This document shows, piece by piece, positions 25,502-40,900 of a DNA stretch of 64,000 nt. Both the position numbers and the translations under genes were made by a program. The notes under the pieces were generated by a model. That model had not been told where the DNA came from, did no database searches, and saw only the letters and a program-made list of their open reading frames with translations. The DNA is taken from positions 1,922,001 to 1,986,000 of the forward strand of contig NW_026515544.1 of NCBI RefSeq assembly GCF_014898815.1. The letters run 5' to 3'. How positions within the stretch are numbered: position 1 is the first letter of the stretch; the number at the start of each line of letters is the position of its first letter. The stretch is from Panonychus citri. Taxonomy: Eukaryota > Arthropoda > Arachnida > Trombidiformes > Tetranychidae.

Positions 25502-28500
25502 CGGACAGAGATACACTGAGTCAATGTTGGTGGTATTCAAACACACATACTCAGGGAGAGATGATGATTAACTATGGATCAAGATAAATACAAAGCATAC
25601 TTTTAATATGGTCAGTGTGATATTTATCCATAGGAGGTCAAGTCTATTTTTTTACTCTCTTTTTGATTTCTTCATCTCTTTTTCTGGACATTGAGTCAAA
25701 TTGTCAACGGAAATGACCCAAGGAAATGTTAACGGAAATGTTTTCCTTTTCACCACTACCATCACCCACTCTCCACTGTTAACCCCACACTCCCAAATAA
25801 TTACACTGATTGATACAAATTTCACTTTTCCTGGTTCACTGACAAAATTATTACACTTTGTATCTATTGTTAGTTTATTAACTCAGGTATTTACAAAGGT
25901 CAAAGGGCAGGGAGAAGTGTGTAAGTGTCTATATACAACTCTAAGTCAAGGTGATCAAGAGGAGGAAGTGAAAGTAAATGTAATAACCATGATGATAGAA
26001 AACAGTTAATCTTTCCTTCCGTTATTAACACATAATAAAATGTTCAAATAATAAGAGAAAGGAAAAGAGATAATTGTTCCAACGGTCTCTCAACACACAA
26101 TGATTACAATTAAATTACCTTGATCACCATCAAGTCACAAGTAAATAGAATCACAAAGAAGAAGAAGAAAAAACTGTAAAATTAACTAATCAATACAAAT
26201 GTCCAAGTGATAACAATTTAACTCGAAACAATTAACTTACCTTCAGCAGGATCTAAACGTTTGGCTCGACGTCCATGTTTTGAATTGTTGTGGACAAACA
26301 TATTGTCCGAAACGGAAAGAAGTGGACTCTCCACACTAACATTGGTCGATATCAAAACCTACAGAGAGATGGAGAGAGAAAAAGATGAAAAAAAAGTTCC
26401 AATTAACAATTAGCTTGATTACAATTAGAGAGCAACAAATCACAAAAAAAACACCACAAAAAATTTGAGACAAAACGAAAAGCAAAATCCCAACGAAACG
26501 AACAATTAATTAACTAAAATTCGTTCAAATCATTTGTCCATTTGCTATTCTTCATCAAATGTTATCAATTAAATGACAACAAACAATTAAACGTTTCTCA
26601 TCATGTTTAAAATTAAACACCAAAGGTAAACACCAATGTAACTACTATACAAAATCAATGGAAGAGACAAAATTTACCTAATTGTTTGTCTCCAAGTTAA
26701 TTTACTTTTATGCTCAAAGTAATTTGATTCTTTACTCTTTTTCCTCCTGTACTTTTCCACTACAGGTAACATCCTTTTCTTCATGGTGGTAATAACTCCC
26801 AGCCCACCATCAACCCAACAACAACCTCTTCTCATCCTCTTCCACCCAATGTAACCCTTTCTTTATATCCACTAATCTTTTTTTTTTACCTTCTCCCTGT
26901 TAATATCTACCTTTTGTTTTTAACCCTTTATAATGATAATAATAACTAATAATAACCATAATAGTAACAATTTAATGCTACTATTATATTATTATCATTT
27001 CAAATTACTCTTGATTACTATTATTATCATCTCAATGCAAATATTGTACCGAAAAGTTTGTTCATCAAGACAATATAAATCTATTTACTGAATTACCTTC
27101 ACTAATTCAGTTTCCGTTATTTTCAACATAAACAAAACTTGAAAGATAATAACAATATCAATAATAATCATCTATCTTTGTATTTATACACTTTTTCCCA
27201 TGTAATTCATGTAATATCAGATATGAATAGGAAATAGTAAAAAAAAATATATAAGATAAACATAAACCTCACATCACAAAAAGATGAACCTCAATGTAAA
27301 TGTTTACTTGGTGTAGTCATCATCATCATCCTCCTTTTATCATCATCATCTTCATCTACAGTAGATATTGATGATGTTTACTTTTCCTCGGATACAAAGA
27401 TTATCATCATCATCATCATTCTCGTAATCATCACTGATCATGGAAATGTGAGTGTATAGTTGAATTAAATCAGTTCTATGAAAAGATTTTTTTTTTCTTT
27501 ACCTTTAAAAATGAAGAATAATTTTGTCTACCTGTAGACAAATTATTTCCAAAGATAAATAGAAAACTGATTCTGATGATTATCATCATGATAATAATAA
27601 AACTTATCCCAATAACCATAATAATCATCAGTTTCATCATGAAACTAATAATAACAATGAAACCATTTCAATGTTTACCAAATATTCTGGACCCAGTAAA
27701 CACCGTTAATATTAATAGTTACCAATCAGTAAACAAACAATCACAGGTAATATATACTAACAATAGTTAATAATATGATAAATAAATTGTTTATTTCTAT
27801 CCAAATATTCATAATATTAATAATAATATCTTTCTCTCTCTTTCTATCATCTAGAATATAATCACAAATCAATATTATCATCATGGAATCAATCTCAATA
27901 ATTGAAAACAAATAATACAATTTTCTTCAACATCATCAATATAATCACATTTCCAAATTCATGGCTATCTGGATAATCCAAACAGGTAAATAATTGAAAA
28001 AATTTCCAACAATTTAAATGCAAGGAAAGTCCAAACTTATAACAAGATATAAACAATTTAACTAAACTAATGTTACTATTGAAATTAATTCCAATACTGT
28101 TGCATATTCAAAATAAAACAAAACAAAATGCTCCAGTTAATTTCCGTAATAATAGTTAGTTAAATATTCATATACATGTAAACTCACAATACTAATCATT
28201 AATTTCTTTATATTTCTCTCTCTCTCTCCTTGAATATTCATCTACCATCTAGATTATAACATCAACAGCAACATTAATCCAATGGAGGGTTTAAATAGAT
28301 TGAGGAGAAAGAGAGAGAGAGAAAAAAACAACTTGGATGATAAAAGATGAAGAGGAAAACAAGGAGAAGATAATGTTTCATTTGAATATATAACATAAAA
28401 TGGATACAGTTATTATTGTAACAATTTAGAATCTTTTACAATCATGATGTTACCATGTGTCTACCCTGTTAAACTGATTATACGGCTCAACAATTTGTTT

Positions 28501-28578
28501 CCATGTCACTATTATCATCATTTACTGTTATGATTATTAAACACAAGGTAAGCGAAAAGGATTAACCATGGAGCGAAT

Positions 28579-28639
<61 letters not shown>

Positions 28640-31600
28640 TCATGAATAATAAATTAATTCTAATATATTTGATTCTCCCTCTTTTTCTGTTCTTTTTCAG
28701 CTTTACCCTCACTCACTGATTATTCAGGCGATATTAGAGATTAATCCAAGGGTGTTAACCTAAAAAAGTTTACATTCACTTCTTGACATGGTAACATATG
28801 TAATTTTGTGTGGACATATAATCACCATTTTTCTGTGTCAATTAACATGAGTAGCACCATCAAAATCACCACTGCCACCACCAAGAATCAATCCAAGTGG
28901 ATCAAATTGTTTCTGTGTAAACACACCAAGTGATTAAGTGTTACTACAGCAAAAACAACAACAAACATACATATAAATTATATGGATATTTGTTATTATG
29001 TCAACCATAATTTACTATATGTTAATAACTGATTGTGTTAGTTTAACCTGTTACATTGTGAGGTTGGTTAGGGAAATGATAAAATGATTTTCGTATCATT
29101 GTACAGGTCAAACAAATTTGTTCAGGAAAACTCATTAATATCATTTCGTTGTCACCATGAAAATGACTACTTATCTCAATTTAAGAGAGATTCTTTTGTA
29201 ATATTTTCTTTCTTTTCTTTGATCGATAGTATCATCAAGGAGAAGCAACAAAAAAACGAGAAACGAGAGGCACCAGTAGATATTTATATCTACCATTAAG
29301 TAAAAGTTTCGAGTTTGCAGAAAAATGTTCACACTTAGAATAGAGACTTTCATGGTATCAGGATATTCACTAGGAATATCTCTCTTTCTTTTTCTCTTTC
29401 TCTTCTCTCCTTTCGGAATCTCTCATGTTAGACAGAGAGAGAGAAGGAGGGTAAAGAAGATGAAGAAGGAGGAGGATAAAAGGAGGAGAAAAGAAACAAA
29501 AATGAAAAGCATATTAACACATAAAGAAAAAAGATGATATAGTGTCAAGGTGAATACACTGATAACGATACACATGCTTTTCCAATTGTTGAGAAAAGAT
29601 GAATCATTCACCACCATAGGAGTTTATGTAAACCATAAATCTCATGAAAAAATATCATCTCGATCAAGTTTTTCTTTAACTTTTCCTACTCTATCCATCT
29701 CAATTTCAATGGAGTTATAGATATGTAAGGAAAAATTCAGTGAGAGATGAATATTTATGATGAGAAAAGTAGAGTTCATGTTGAATAAAAGAGATAGAAA
29801 ATGATTCAAACATCAACACATAAAAGATGATGTAAACATTGACATGATGTGATGACTGGACGAGGAGAGAGAGAGAGAGAGAGAAAAGTTGAAATAACCA
29901 ATGGTTCATGGTGATGATGATGAAATTATGAGAAAAAGGCACAAATCACAAAGAGTAATAAGAAATAGATTATTACCAATCAAACCAAATTGTAAGAAAA
30001 ACAAGAGGAAAAACTGGTTAATCAAATAAAATGTAATCAAATGTAATACACAAAGAAAATGGGCAAGTAAAAATGAAGATTTGTAATCAGTAACAATTTA
30101 AGGGTTAAACACAATACATTCTCATTAATTCACTTGGGATTAAAGGCACAAAAGAGTTAACTGTACATTTGTATCTCATCTCTCATCTTGTGCCAATACA
30201 TGTACATATAAATTATGAGAAACAATCATCTCAAGAGAGATTGAGAATATTAATTTGTTAAGAAAGAGAAAAGAGAAAAGAGAAAAAAATGGAGAAAGAG
30301 AATAAAAAATGTTCTTTTCTATCAGAAGATTCACCTGATTGGCTGAAACGGTGATGAGAGAGAAACACTCAAGATGAAATATATACACAGAGAGAGAGAG
30401 AGAGAAATAATGATGATGATAATTATGAAGATGATGAAGATAAAAAAGGACACAAGAGAGAAGAGAAAAAAAAGAATCACAAAGAAAAGAAAGAGAAACA
30501 CTTTGATATCCAAAATGGCGTCGAGAAAAAAACAACAACAAGAGAGATAAACATAAACCTAAGGGGATAAAATTATTGATTGGATAAAATTTTCGGAAGT
30601 GGATAAATGAGAGAGAGAGAGAGAGAGAGAGAAAACCAAAGGTAAGATCATCACAATAGTCAAAAGAAGAAAAAACAAAAAAAAAATGAGAGAGAAAAGA
30701 AAGAGAAAAGCAAAAAGGGCAATCATCCTCATGAGATTTTCTAGTAACTTACTTTTTCTTTGGTGATACATTTTTTTCTCCTCTTGTCTTCCTCATCACT
30801 GTCATCATTAGATCACATTATCATCACAAATAATCAAGTGTAATCATCAAGGTAGAAAAACGAAAGTGTAACAATCAAAATGAAAATGAAAATCATTTTT
30901 CTCTTTCTCTGTGTTTACTTCAATTCGCCGATGATTATGCTTTTTATGCTCTTCCATTGATTAAGCTGAGGAAAAAAAATTCTCCAAAATCAGCTCATCA
31001 TATGTTCATCATTTTAATCATTCTAAACAAAGAAGATCAGTTTAATTGTCATCATTTTTATTTCTTTCTCTCTTTTTTTTATTACATTTCCTTCATTTGA
31101 CATTATCTTTACATCTTAAATATCCTTCAACTTCATCAGTTTTCATCACCTTTGTATCTTTACAAACAAAAAAAGATCTTCATTTAGACCTTGGTTTTTA
31201 TTTTCTTCTTCTCATCATCAGGCCTTTCATCATTTATCCATCTCAATCTTACTAAATTTGCTGATGAATTATTAAATCATAGGAATGAGAGAGTAAAACT
31301 CTGAAAAGGATCATCAAAAGAAGCTGATAAACCTGATAAGCTCAATCAATATGCCAAAGTTAAGTAGCTTTATAATCAGAATCATTTCTTTCTCTCTATT
31401 TCTTTTATCTTCCACCTACTTTTCGCCTCATCTTGTTAATCTCTTATCATCATCATCATCATTTCCATTTACCCTTCTCTCCATTTTCTTTTTCATATTC
31501 TAGCCTTTTGTCTCCACATAACAACAAGTGATTATATATAAACGCCATCATGCAAACCCTAAAAGCTTGTAATTTCTTTTCTCTCTTTTCATATACACAG

Positions 31601-31900
31601 ATACAAAAATTTTGTTCCATTAAAGTCAATCAACAATCACCATCACCACCACCACTGAAAATTGGAACACATTCAAGTGGAAACAAAAAGATCACCCATC
31701 AGTACATGACCCACCTCACCCACAAAAAGGCAACTGTCAAAATGAAGGCCAGTGAGATGAAGATAACCAACGATATACCGATAGATACAAAATCTTTCTA
31801 GATAACGGGATGAATATAAGAGAAGGAGAAAAAAAAGATTCTTCCAAAAAGATTCCAATAGCAATACATTGACAAAGATTAAAATACCATTTCATGTGTA

Positions 31901-31932
<32 letters not shown>

Positions 31933-34900
31933 TGTGTGTGTATGTTGCATTAATAACAATCAACAGGAGGATGAGAAGCTTCATCAAGTGTAAAAAAGTA
32001 AATCAACAACCTTCAATACACCAACACGCTTCATAAACAGATAGATGTATACACAGAGAAGATGAAGGAAGATAATGAAGCACAAAAAGAGAGAGACACT
32101 TAAAACATTTATACACATGACATGGGATTTCTCAAGGCCTACATTACCTATGGAACTACTTTCTTTCTGTGGCTTTTCCTCTAATACCCTGGATAATTCT
32201 GAATACATATTACATGTAAATTCCTTCATCTTCCATGTATCTTAAAGAAAGTGAAACTTATGGAAGTTTAAATGGAGACAAAATGGTGGAGAGACCAAGG
32301 AAAGAGGAAAAGGAAACATAGAAAGAGCAACAACAACATCAACAAGTATTAAAAAAAAAGAAATCGAGAGAAAACCATTTGATGGAAATAGTTTATTCTT
32401 TCATCAGATTGTTTATGGATCAATGTGTTTTCAGCATAAATTGCCAGAAATGAGATTGTGGACGCTGATTAAAGAGGATTAGAAGCAAATAAAGAAGGAG
32501 GATTATGTGGGGACAGAGGAACCAGTAAAGTGCCCAAAATGTCTTCCAATTTCACAACTCAATTGATGAAAGAAAGAGAAATAAAGAGAGACTTAGATCT
32601 TCTTTCTTTCTCACTTTCTCTTTCACTCTAATTTTCCGTTACCTTGAATACACCTCCCTAGTAACTCTCATCTCTCTCTCTCTCTTCCTCTGTCTTTTGC
32701 TTACATTTAAAAATCATACACCCCATCTAAGCCTCATAAGAAGAGTGTCAATCTTATGGACTGTGTGTCAAATCTTATCAGTTCAATCTTTCGCTGAATA
32801 TTATCTAACTCGTATGTTCATTCAGATTTCCTACTCTAATCATTAGTTTACATCATTTGGTGAAAGAAGAGAAAAAAAATTATATCTTCATCATCATCAC
32901 TATATTTTCATTATCACTTTTCTCTCTCTCTCTTTTCTCTCTTCAGATGATGCTGATAAAATCAAAAAGGAAGGAGGAAAATCATCATAAAAGATGACAA
33001 CTTATGGTTTCCTAGGAAAAATATGTCATCCTCATCCTAATAATTACCATATGAGAGACAAAAAGTAATCATTTCAACAGTTACACACATGATCCAATTT
33101 TCATCCATTCACGTAATTCATTCAAATTCATGGTAATACCTTCATCATGTAACAACACACACATACACAAGGTAAATCAACTCAAAATTCAAGATTATCA
33201 CCAAGCAGCATAACTAATCCTTTATTTGTATATTAAAACAGATAAATAGTAACAACTTTTCAATTAACCCTGAAAATCCTTGCAAAGTGAAAAACAAACT
33301 CCACTTAAACTTAATCAACTAGAAAACCGAGTAAAATTAAACACTAACAAAAAAAACAAAAGCAACAAAAACAAAAAGATTCAACAATCAAATTGCATTT
33401 GAAATTAAACAAATGCATTTATCTCATTACAAACCCTCAGGCTATTTATTCAACTAAGATGCAATTGTTATACATTTGATTGAATATACAAGGTGAAAGA
33501 AAACCCTTACAAATAGATGAATAAACAGAAAAAAAAGTCTCTCAATGATTAATAGTAAATAGTATAACTTAAAAACGACAATGAATCTTAAACAGATTTG
33601 TGTCACATCTAAATATTCACAAAGATATATAACATTTACATCATTAGGAGATACACATTGAGAGAATGAGATAATCTTGAAGGAGAAAACCATCAATATT
33701 TGTCTCCATCATCATCAACATCTCTCTCTCTCTCCTTCATGTTTACCTCATCTCCCTCTCTCTCTCTCTCCCACCTTCATTCACCTTCATCTCATTCACT
33801 GTAAAATTTATTACTCCAACTTGAATGTTACTCGTGTTGTCCATCAAAGTAACATTGATATCGATACAATATTAATCAACTAACATAAGTAAACAAACAA
33901 ACAACAATTTGTATTAGATATCATCTTAATCATCATCATAATTAATTGAACAACTAATACATTATAAATAATGACAAAACTTTAAAAATCTAATACAAGG
34001 TAAAAACTGATTAACTATCATAATTAAATCACTTGGAGTTGAAATAAAAAATTCAACTGAAAACATTATCATAGTTAATCAACATAGAGAATCAGCTCAC
34101 TTTTTTTTTCTTCCTCTTCTCTCTGTCAATTACCGTTATTCTTGGCCTCACATAATTGAATTGAAATTGATCATCAATTGAAGGATAGTTTAAACATATA
34201 AAAAAAACAATTAAATCGTATCATTGCAATTAAACATTAACTCATATATAATTTTATTCAATATTCAATTTGAAGCCTCACCCGAATTGAAAAAGAGATG
34301 AGGATGAAGAAAAAAAAATCAATTCTCATTTAAAACTAATTCCATTCAAACTAATCTCATTTAACTAACAATTATAATGATAATCAAAACCTCTCGAGAC
34401 ACAAGAGAGATGGAGAAAGTGAGAGACATATAATCATTACCAATCATTTGGATAACAATTAGTGAGAGAAAAAAAAAATAATCAGTCTCTTCAATCATCA
34501 GAAACGATAATGAAAAAAGCAAAAACATTGAATGTTCAATGATATTAATCCAACTTTCCACCAGGTAAAATTATCCACCTTCATGTTAACCTTTATTTTC
34601 ACGAGTAATTTCAAAGTGAAAAAATTGATCAACTGATTTGATTGTTTACTAATTTTAATCTTTTCTGTTGTCGACTTATTCTTGATTCATCTTATAGGTG
34701 ATTCCCGATGATTTAATATATTTAATGGTTGGAAATCATGATGCACAACGAATTTATTTACACTCATTGAAATGGAATGGAAAGGAGATTCTCTCTTTTT
34801 TTTTGGTGAAAAGAAAGGAAAAGATGATGATGATGATAATGATGATGAAGAATGAACAAAAATAAATACAATTCACAAGGAAAAGAATAGGTTATTTTCA

Positions 34901-37900
34901 CGACTCTTTGATTCCTCTTTTTGATTGGAAGACAATAAACACATCGCCATTCAACGTTATACCAACATCTCCCAAGAGGTAACTCTAACTTCCCGCTCAC
35001 TCATATTACTTCCTTTCTTTTTTTCCATCTTCCATCTCATAATCATCTCTCTCTCTCTCTTTCTATTGCTGTCATTCTTCAGGAATTTCAGAATATTTTT
35101 CCTTCTATCCTATAAATTTCTATTCTTTTATCAATCTTTTTCAAAAACATCATATTCTCACTTATTTATTTCTCTCTCTCTCTCTCTCTACATCTTACCT
35201 GCTCCCATGGTCTCACTCTCTCTTTCTCTCCCTATCTTATCATCACCACCCTTGCATGTTACATAACAAGTATTGGCCTCGTTCACCTTTACCAGCCAAA
35301 GTTTATCTAAGGAAAACAACAAAGTCCAATAAAAATGCAATGAATCTCAAACTCTAACGACCCATAAACCGATAAAAACTCTTGGCAAGGCAAATTCATG
35401 GCAAAAAATAGGGATTCATGTTGAAAGATGATAATGGAAGAGAAGGAGAAAAAAAAATCAAAGAGCAAAATATAAAAGAATAACGGACTCAAATTCGATA
35501 TAATATATTTTCCTCAGCCAATATAATGGTAATCATAATGGAAATGGAAAATAACAATGATAATAATCATCTCTCCCTCTCTCACTCTATTAAAACCCTA
35601 TAGACAATCAAGACTCCAATGATATCATCAACTATTAAGGTGATAAAAAGTGAAAATTATGTGCTAGAAAAATCAACCCCACCGAGGAAGAGGAAGCGGA
35701 AAAGTGGAAAACACCAATAACAATGGATAACTTCATCTCTCTCTCTCTCTCTCTCTCACTCAATGAGGAGTCAAATTATTCATCACTCATCAATAAAATT
35801 GGTTCAATAATCACAAGCAGATATATTTTTTTATACACATCAACAGCGACAATTATGTTAATTGAATCAGTAACTTATCAAAAAGTACTTACAACAATTA
35901 GCATTGTGTGTAAATGATTCATATACGCTGGTATACAAAGTCACCTTAACATATAAATAGCTTATCATTAAGCTGTTAAAGTTATATAAATATGATATAA
36001 TATATAAATTGACAATATGATGAAAAAAACATTTACAACAATTTAATAATCATGACAATGATATTTATATTTCAATATGAAATTATTGTTGGAAACACAG
36101 ACCAAACAATGTTAAGTGGATAACCGGCCCACCCCATTGCCACCCATTGGAAAAAGACAAGAAGATGATCAATTGGATAACAATACTACTAAAGGATGGA
36201 GAAACATGATGTAAAGAGCAAAAAGACAAGATGATAAAGAGGATGGGGTGAGGATGATGATAGAGAAAAAAAGTTCCAAGTGTCTCATCATCATCATCTC
36301 TTTGAATCATCTTGTTTGTCAAGAGGCTATTCATCTGAATGAGAGAGCGAGAGAGAGAGAGAGAGGGAAGATCTCCTTTTAAATGGATATGATGTTAATA
36401 ATAAGATACAAATGAATGGATACAGTTAATTGTCGTAATTTACCCAATTTTTATTGTGTTTGTAGTATCCACTCATCTTCATCATCATTATCAATGCATT
36501 TAAAGTACATCAACACGCGATCTCATCAGTATTATTAATATTATTATCATCATAATGTTAACACTACACGAAAGGAATAGAGGGGCAAAATTATCTCTTT
36601 CTTTTCCTCTTTCTTTTCAACTAATTTACAATTTATCGGTATCATCATCATAATCATCATTATCATTATCATCTCCATTTAAATAGTCAACATTTTGACC
36701 ATCATCAATATTCAAAGATTAATCATTTCAACCATTTAATTGAATCAACCAGCAAATATTATTATTGTGATAACATTTTCCTTATACACATACACACATG
36801 ATGTACATCAACACCATCACCACCTCTCAACTGTTATGCATCAAATGTTATCACCATGAAAAAGGCTGAAAATGCCAATTGAACAATTTGATAGTCGTTC
36901 AAACTTCACATTATAATACAATCAAATGTAATGAAATTTGATAATAAATAAATAAAAAAACTCCAAAAGTAGGAGGTTGTGGGTGGAGAAAGGGAGGGGA
37001 AGTGGTAAAGTGATGGAAAATCGAGTGAGAATCAGTGAGAGAGAGAGAGAAAACTTATTCTGTAAACTGAATATCGAAAAGAAGAGAAAAAGTGAAAAAA
37101 AATTCTCGAATGTGTTCAGAATATAAACTCGAACTCTTTTCACTGTTGTAACCTGGAAAATGAACCATTATCATCATCAGAACTATTATTATTATATATA
37201 CACAATATATTCGTATCAAAGGATCCAAAGTATCATCGAAATCATCAGTCTCTCCATTCAAGCATCTCTCTGGTATTTTCATCAAGCAAATCATGTATTT
37301 CTTTTTTCCTATGGAAGAAGAAGAAGAAAAAATCATCATCATCATCATGAAGGAGAAGGAGAAGGAAAAAAAATATTCACCTTTAAGCTATCACAATATT
37401 AACAAAGATATAAACTAAACATACTTTTCTTTATTATCATTCATGGTGAATGGAGTGGATTCTAGTTACAATTCAACATCTTCATCCACCATCAACTTTT
37501 CATGGTGGGTTGAAAAAGAAAACCAAACTGTAAATAGATTATGGCGCAATTGTTTCCATTGGAAATAATATCAAATTTAAAAATCATGGAAAAAAATTCT
37601 CACTCATCTTAATGCTTCATCTGTTTATCATCATCACCCATCATCATCTCTCAAGAGGATAAACATTATTTAGATAACAATTGAAATCCTCTCTCTCTCT
37701 CATATCTCATCAGTTTCAATCAATATTCAACAATTAACAATCATCACAATTTCATTGGATTCATGTGATGATTTAACTGTAAAAAAAAACTGAAACTGAA
37801 ACTAGAGAGAAACTTAATCAACACTAATTAACTCATCAAATTAAGTTAATTCACCAACAACAACAACCTGTAACTTGTCAGTTTTATGCTAATTTAAAGG

Positions 37901-40900
37901 TCGATTATTATTATTGTCAGAATTATTATCATATGGGGAAGAGAGAGAGAGAAAAAATTTCGAATTCATTATTGGGTGAAAAAATGTTTTCTCTCTTGAT
38001 TCCATTCAACTTATATTATGAATTACTACTACAAAGACCATTGATAATGTTCACATGATACCTACCACTCCCATGGAAATTAATTCTGATGATGATAATA
38101 TAAGGAATGAATAATATTACATATTCAATAAGTTCATATTCATTATGCATATGAATTTTTTTCCACCCTCAACAACCTCCTCTCTCTCTCTCTCTCTCTC
38201 TCACTCTCTCTCTCACTCACTACCGCCTTCCCACTCCTCTTCTTTATCTTCCTCCGCCTAATATTCATACAGTTCATCATCCATCTTTAATTAACTTCAT
38301 CTCTAATTTAATTCATTGAGAAAAGTTTATTAGAACAAAAAACAAAACTTTTATATATATTAGCATCTTCATCTTTAAGTGATATTATCATTATCAAGAT
38401 ATTTCAATCATGATAATCAGCATCATGATTAACATGAAACATAGACAAAAATATCATCAAAATCTTGAGTAAAAATTGTAATGATATTTACAGAAGAAGA
38501 AGAAAAAATCAACTCAAAATCCCTGAGGAAGTTGAAATACTCATGCAATGCCCAATGGTCATCTTCATAATCATTAACATGTTGATATTTTCCATGAGAT
38601 CATGAAGAAGAGTAAAAAAATTATCATCATCATGCAAATGAGAAAATTTCAGGAAAAGAAAACTTTTTTTTTCTTCTTCTCCTCTTAATCAACAATTTAA
38701 ATATTAATAATAATCATAATGTACACAAACACAAAGTTCAATATCAGAATCGACAATCTAATCATCATCATCATCATCATTAAATAAGTTTGCAACAATC
38801 AACTTTAATCATGATGAAAGAGTAAATATTAATTTCTTACCAAGTAATTAACTTTAAATGGAGACAATTAAACAATTTTCTTGATAATATTTTGTCTCAA
38901 AAATAATCAAACAAGTTAATCAACTTAATCAGGTTGATTTAGAATAACAATTAAATTAATCTTACCTGAAATCTCCTCATGTCCCGAGGATTTCCAGCAT
39001 TTTTTAAACAATTCTGATTACATTTGAGGAAAAATTTGAGATAAAATCTGAAAATAGAAAAAAATAAAGCAAGAACAATTAATTAATCAACAAGAACAAT
39101 AATAATCAACAAGAGAACAACAATTTAGAGACAGATAATAACAATCAATTGATTAACTTTAAAAGGAGAAATAGAAGAAAACAAAAAGTAATAAGACTAA
39201 TCCAACATTTTCCATTACCACCACTCTCACTCTCACTCCCAATTTCCCACCTTCACCAAAGTTCATCTTCCACTCTGTGTGATCCTCAGCTTCCCACCCC
39301 ACACTTGTTAACCTTTGGATATGATAACTTAATGATATGGTGAAAGTGAGAGAGAGAGGAAAAAGTTTCAATGAAAAATAAACTTAACAAAACAAGAAGA
39401 AGGAAAAAAAATCATCAGAATCAAATGAATCCCCTGAGATTGAATGAAATTTTCAAACTTTCATTCCTGGTGAAAAGGCTGAAAATCTGGTTTTCTAATA
39501 CCAAACTGACCAATGGTCAAAGTTAAAAAGGTTTACAGTTATATAAAAAAAACATATATACAGTTTGATAATAAAGTAACAATAATATTAATACAATGTA
39601 AAGCTCAATTTCAAATTGGTCAAGATTAATTGTGATTAACTTGATTGCTTATCAGTTTGTTTAACCTGATCAAATGGATTCACATAACAAATAAACACCT
39701 TTACAAACAGATATCATTTTAATGGCAATTTAACCTGAGCTTTAAACAATTACATTAACAATCAAACAATCAATATAATATAATATTGCCAAACAATAAG
39801 CAATTTAAAGTTGATTCAATTGTTAATCATCATTAATTATGCTCATTTTCACAATTAAATCAACCAAATTTCATTCTGAAAATGGTTAACCCTCTCACTT
39901 TCCTCGCTGCAAGGATTGAATAACAAGTTTTAATTATCGACCTTAATTAGTTCAAAGTGTAACAAGATCGCCATCATTTGCATGATGATGATGATGATTT
40001 TCATCAGGAATCCTCATCATCTTTTCACAAGAATATTATTATTTCATCTTCCTCTCCTCTCCTCTCTCTCTCTCTCTCTCTATTAAATTTAACTTTCTCA
40101 CTTTCTGACTCACAAAATAATTCTCTTCCTCATCATTAACATTCTCATCTTTATCATCTTTACATAATAATTATCATCTTCATCCCAACAAAAACAAGAG
40201 GGAAAAAATCACTCGATTCACTTAGATTCATTTTCGAACCTATAATTGGATCAACATGATCATCATCAACTGGATATTCATCGTGTTCATCATCAGGTAA
40301 AAGGTAAATGATCAAGTTAAACAAGAATATGAAAGAAAAGCAAAAGTTGCCAATGGATAACCAAACACACGAATTTACAATCCATTATGATAGAAGAGAG
40401 AGAGAGAGAAAAATATTGTAAATCTACTACACTAATCCACCAAAAGAGGAAGCTACAGATTAAGAGTAAGACACAATCCACATCGAACATAGATCCACAC
40501 TCACTCACTCACTTTTCTCTCTCTCTCTCTCAATTTCCATCTTTTCCATTTTACCTTTAAATCCAATGGAAAAGGAAAAATTTCCATCAAAAGACAAAAT
40601 ATCAAGATAAATCTTTTTCTTTCTCCTCATCTTTATCCTCTCTTCTCAATCCATTTTCATCCCTTTTCAACAGGCTTAACCTTCGTCATCTTTTATCCTT
40701 CTTCATCCTTCCTCATCCTCATCTTCCTCCCACCACCACCACCACCACCATCACAAGTAAACTTCACCCTCTTCCTCATTTATACTCAACAAAAAAATAA
40801 CATAATTGAAAATATGACTTTCACCAAATCAACATTATCATGAACCTTGAATTATATATCATCATATTATCATCATCTCTTATTAAACATAACCGTATTA

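Larger units (their letters stand above)
22119..26240. other. COE intron 5
   Basis: About 4.1 kb. It has many (ATC)n and (GA)n tracts, notably 24959-25000 and 25454-25499. The stretch 25360-26010 is less repetitive than its surroundings and could hold conserved non-coding sequence. Its 102-codon plus-strand frame lacks any recognisable domain. Confidence 0.65.
26359..38965. other. COE intron 4 (12.6 kb)
   Basis: The largest intron in the window, splitting the DNA-binding domain between RRFQ and VLISTNV. It is dominated by (GAT)n/(ATC)n and (GA)n tracts (28584-28636, 31907-31941). I found no exon of another gene on either strand. A YY1-like AAAATGGCG lies near 30513. Its size and position suggest enhancer content (inference). 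Confidence 0.65.

Noticed and set aside
25701..26009. 102-codon plus-strand open frame in COE intron 5
   Set aside because: No recognisable domain or splice context; more likely ordinary intron sequence, possibly conserved non-coding.
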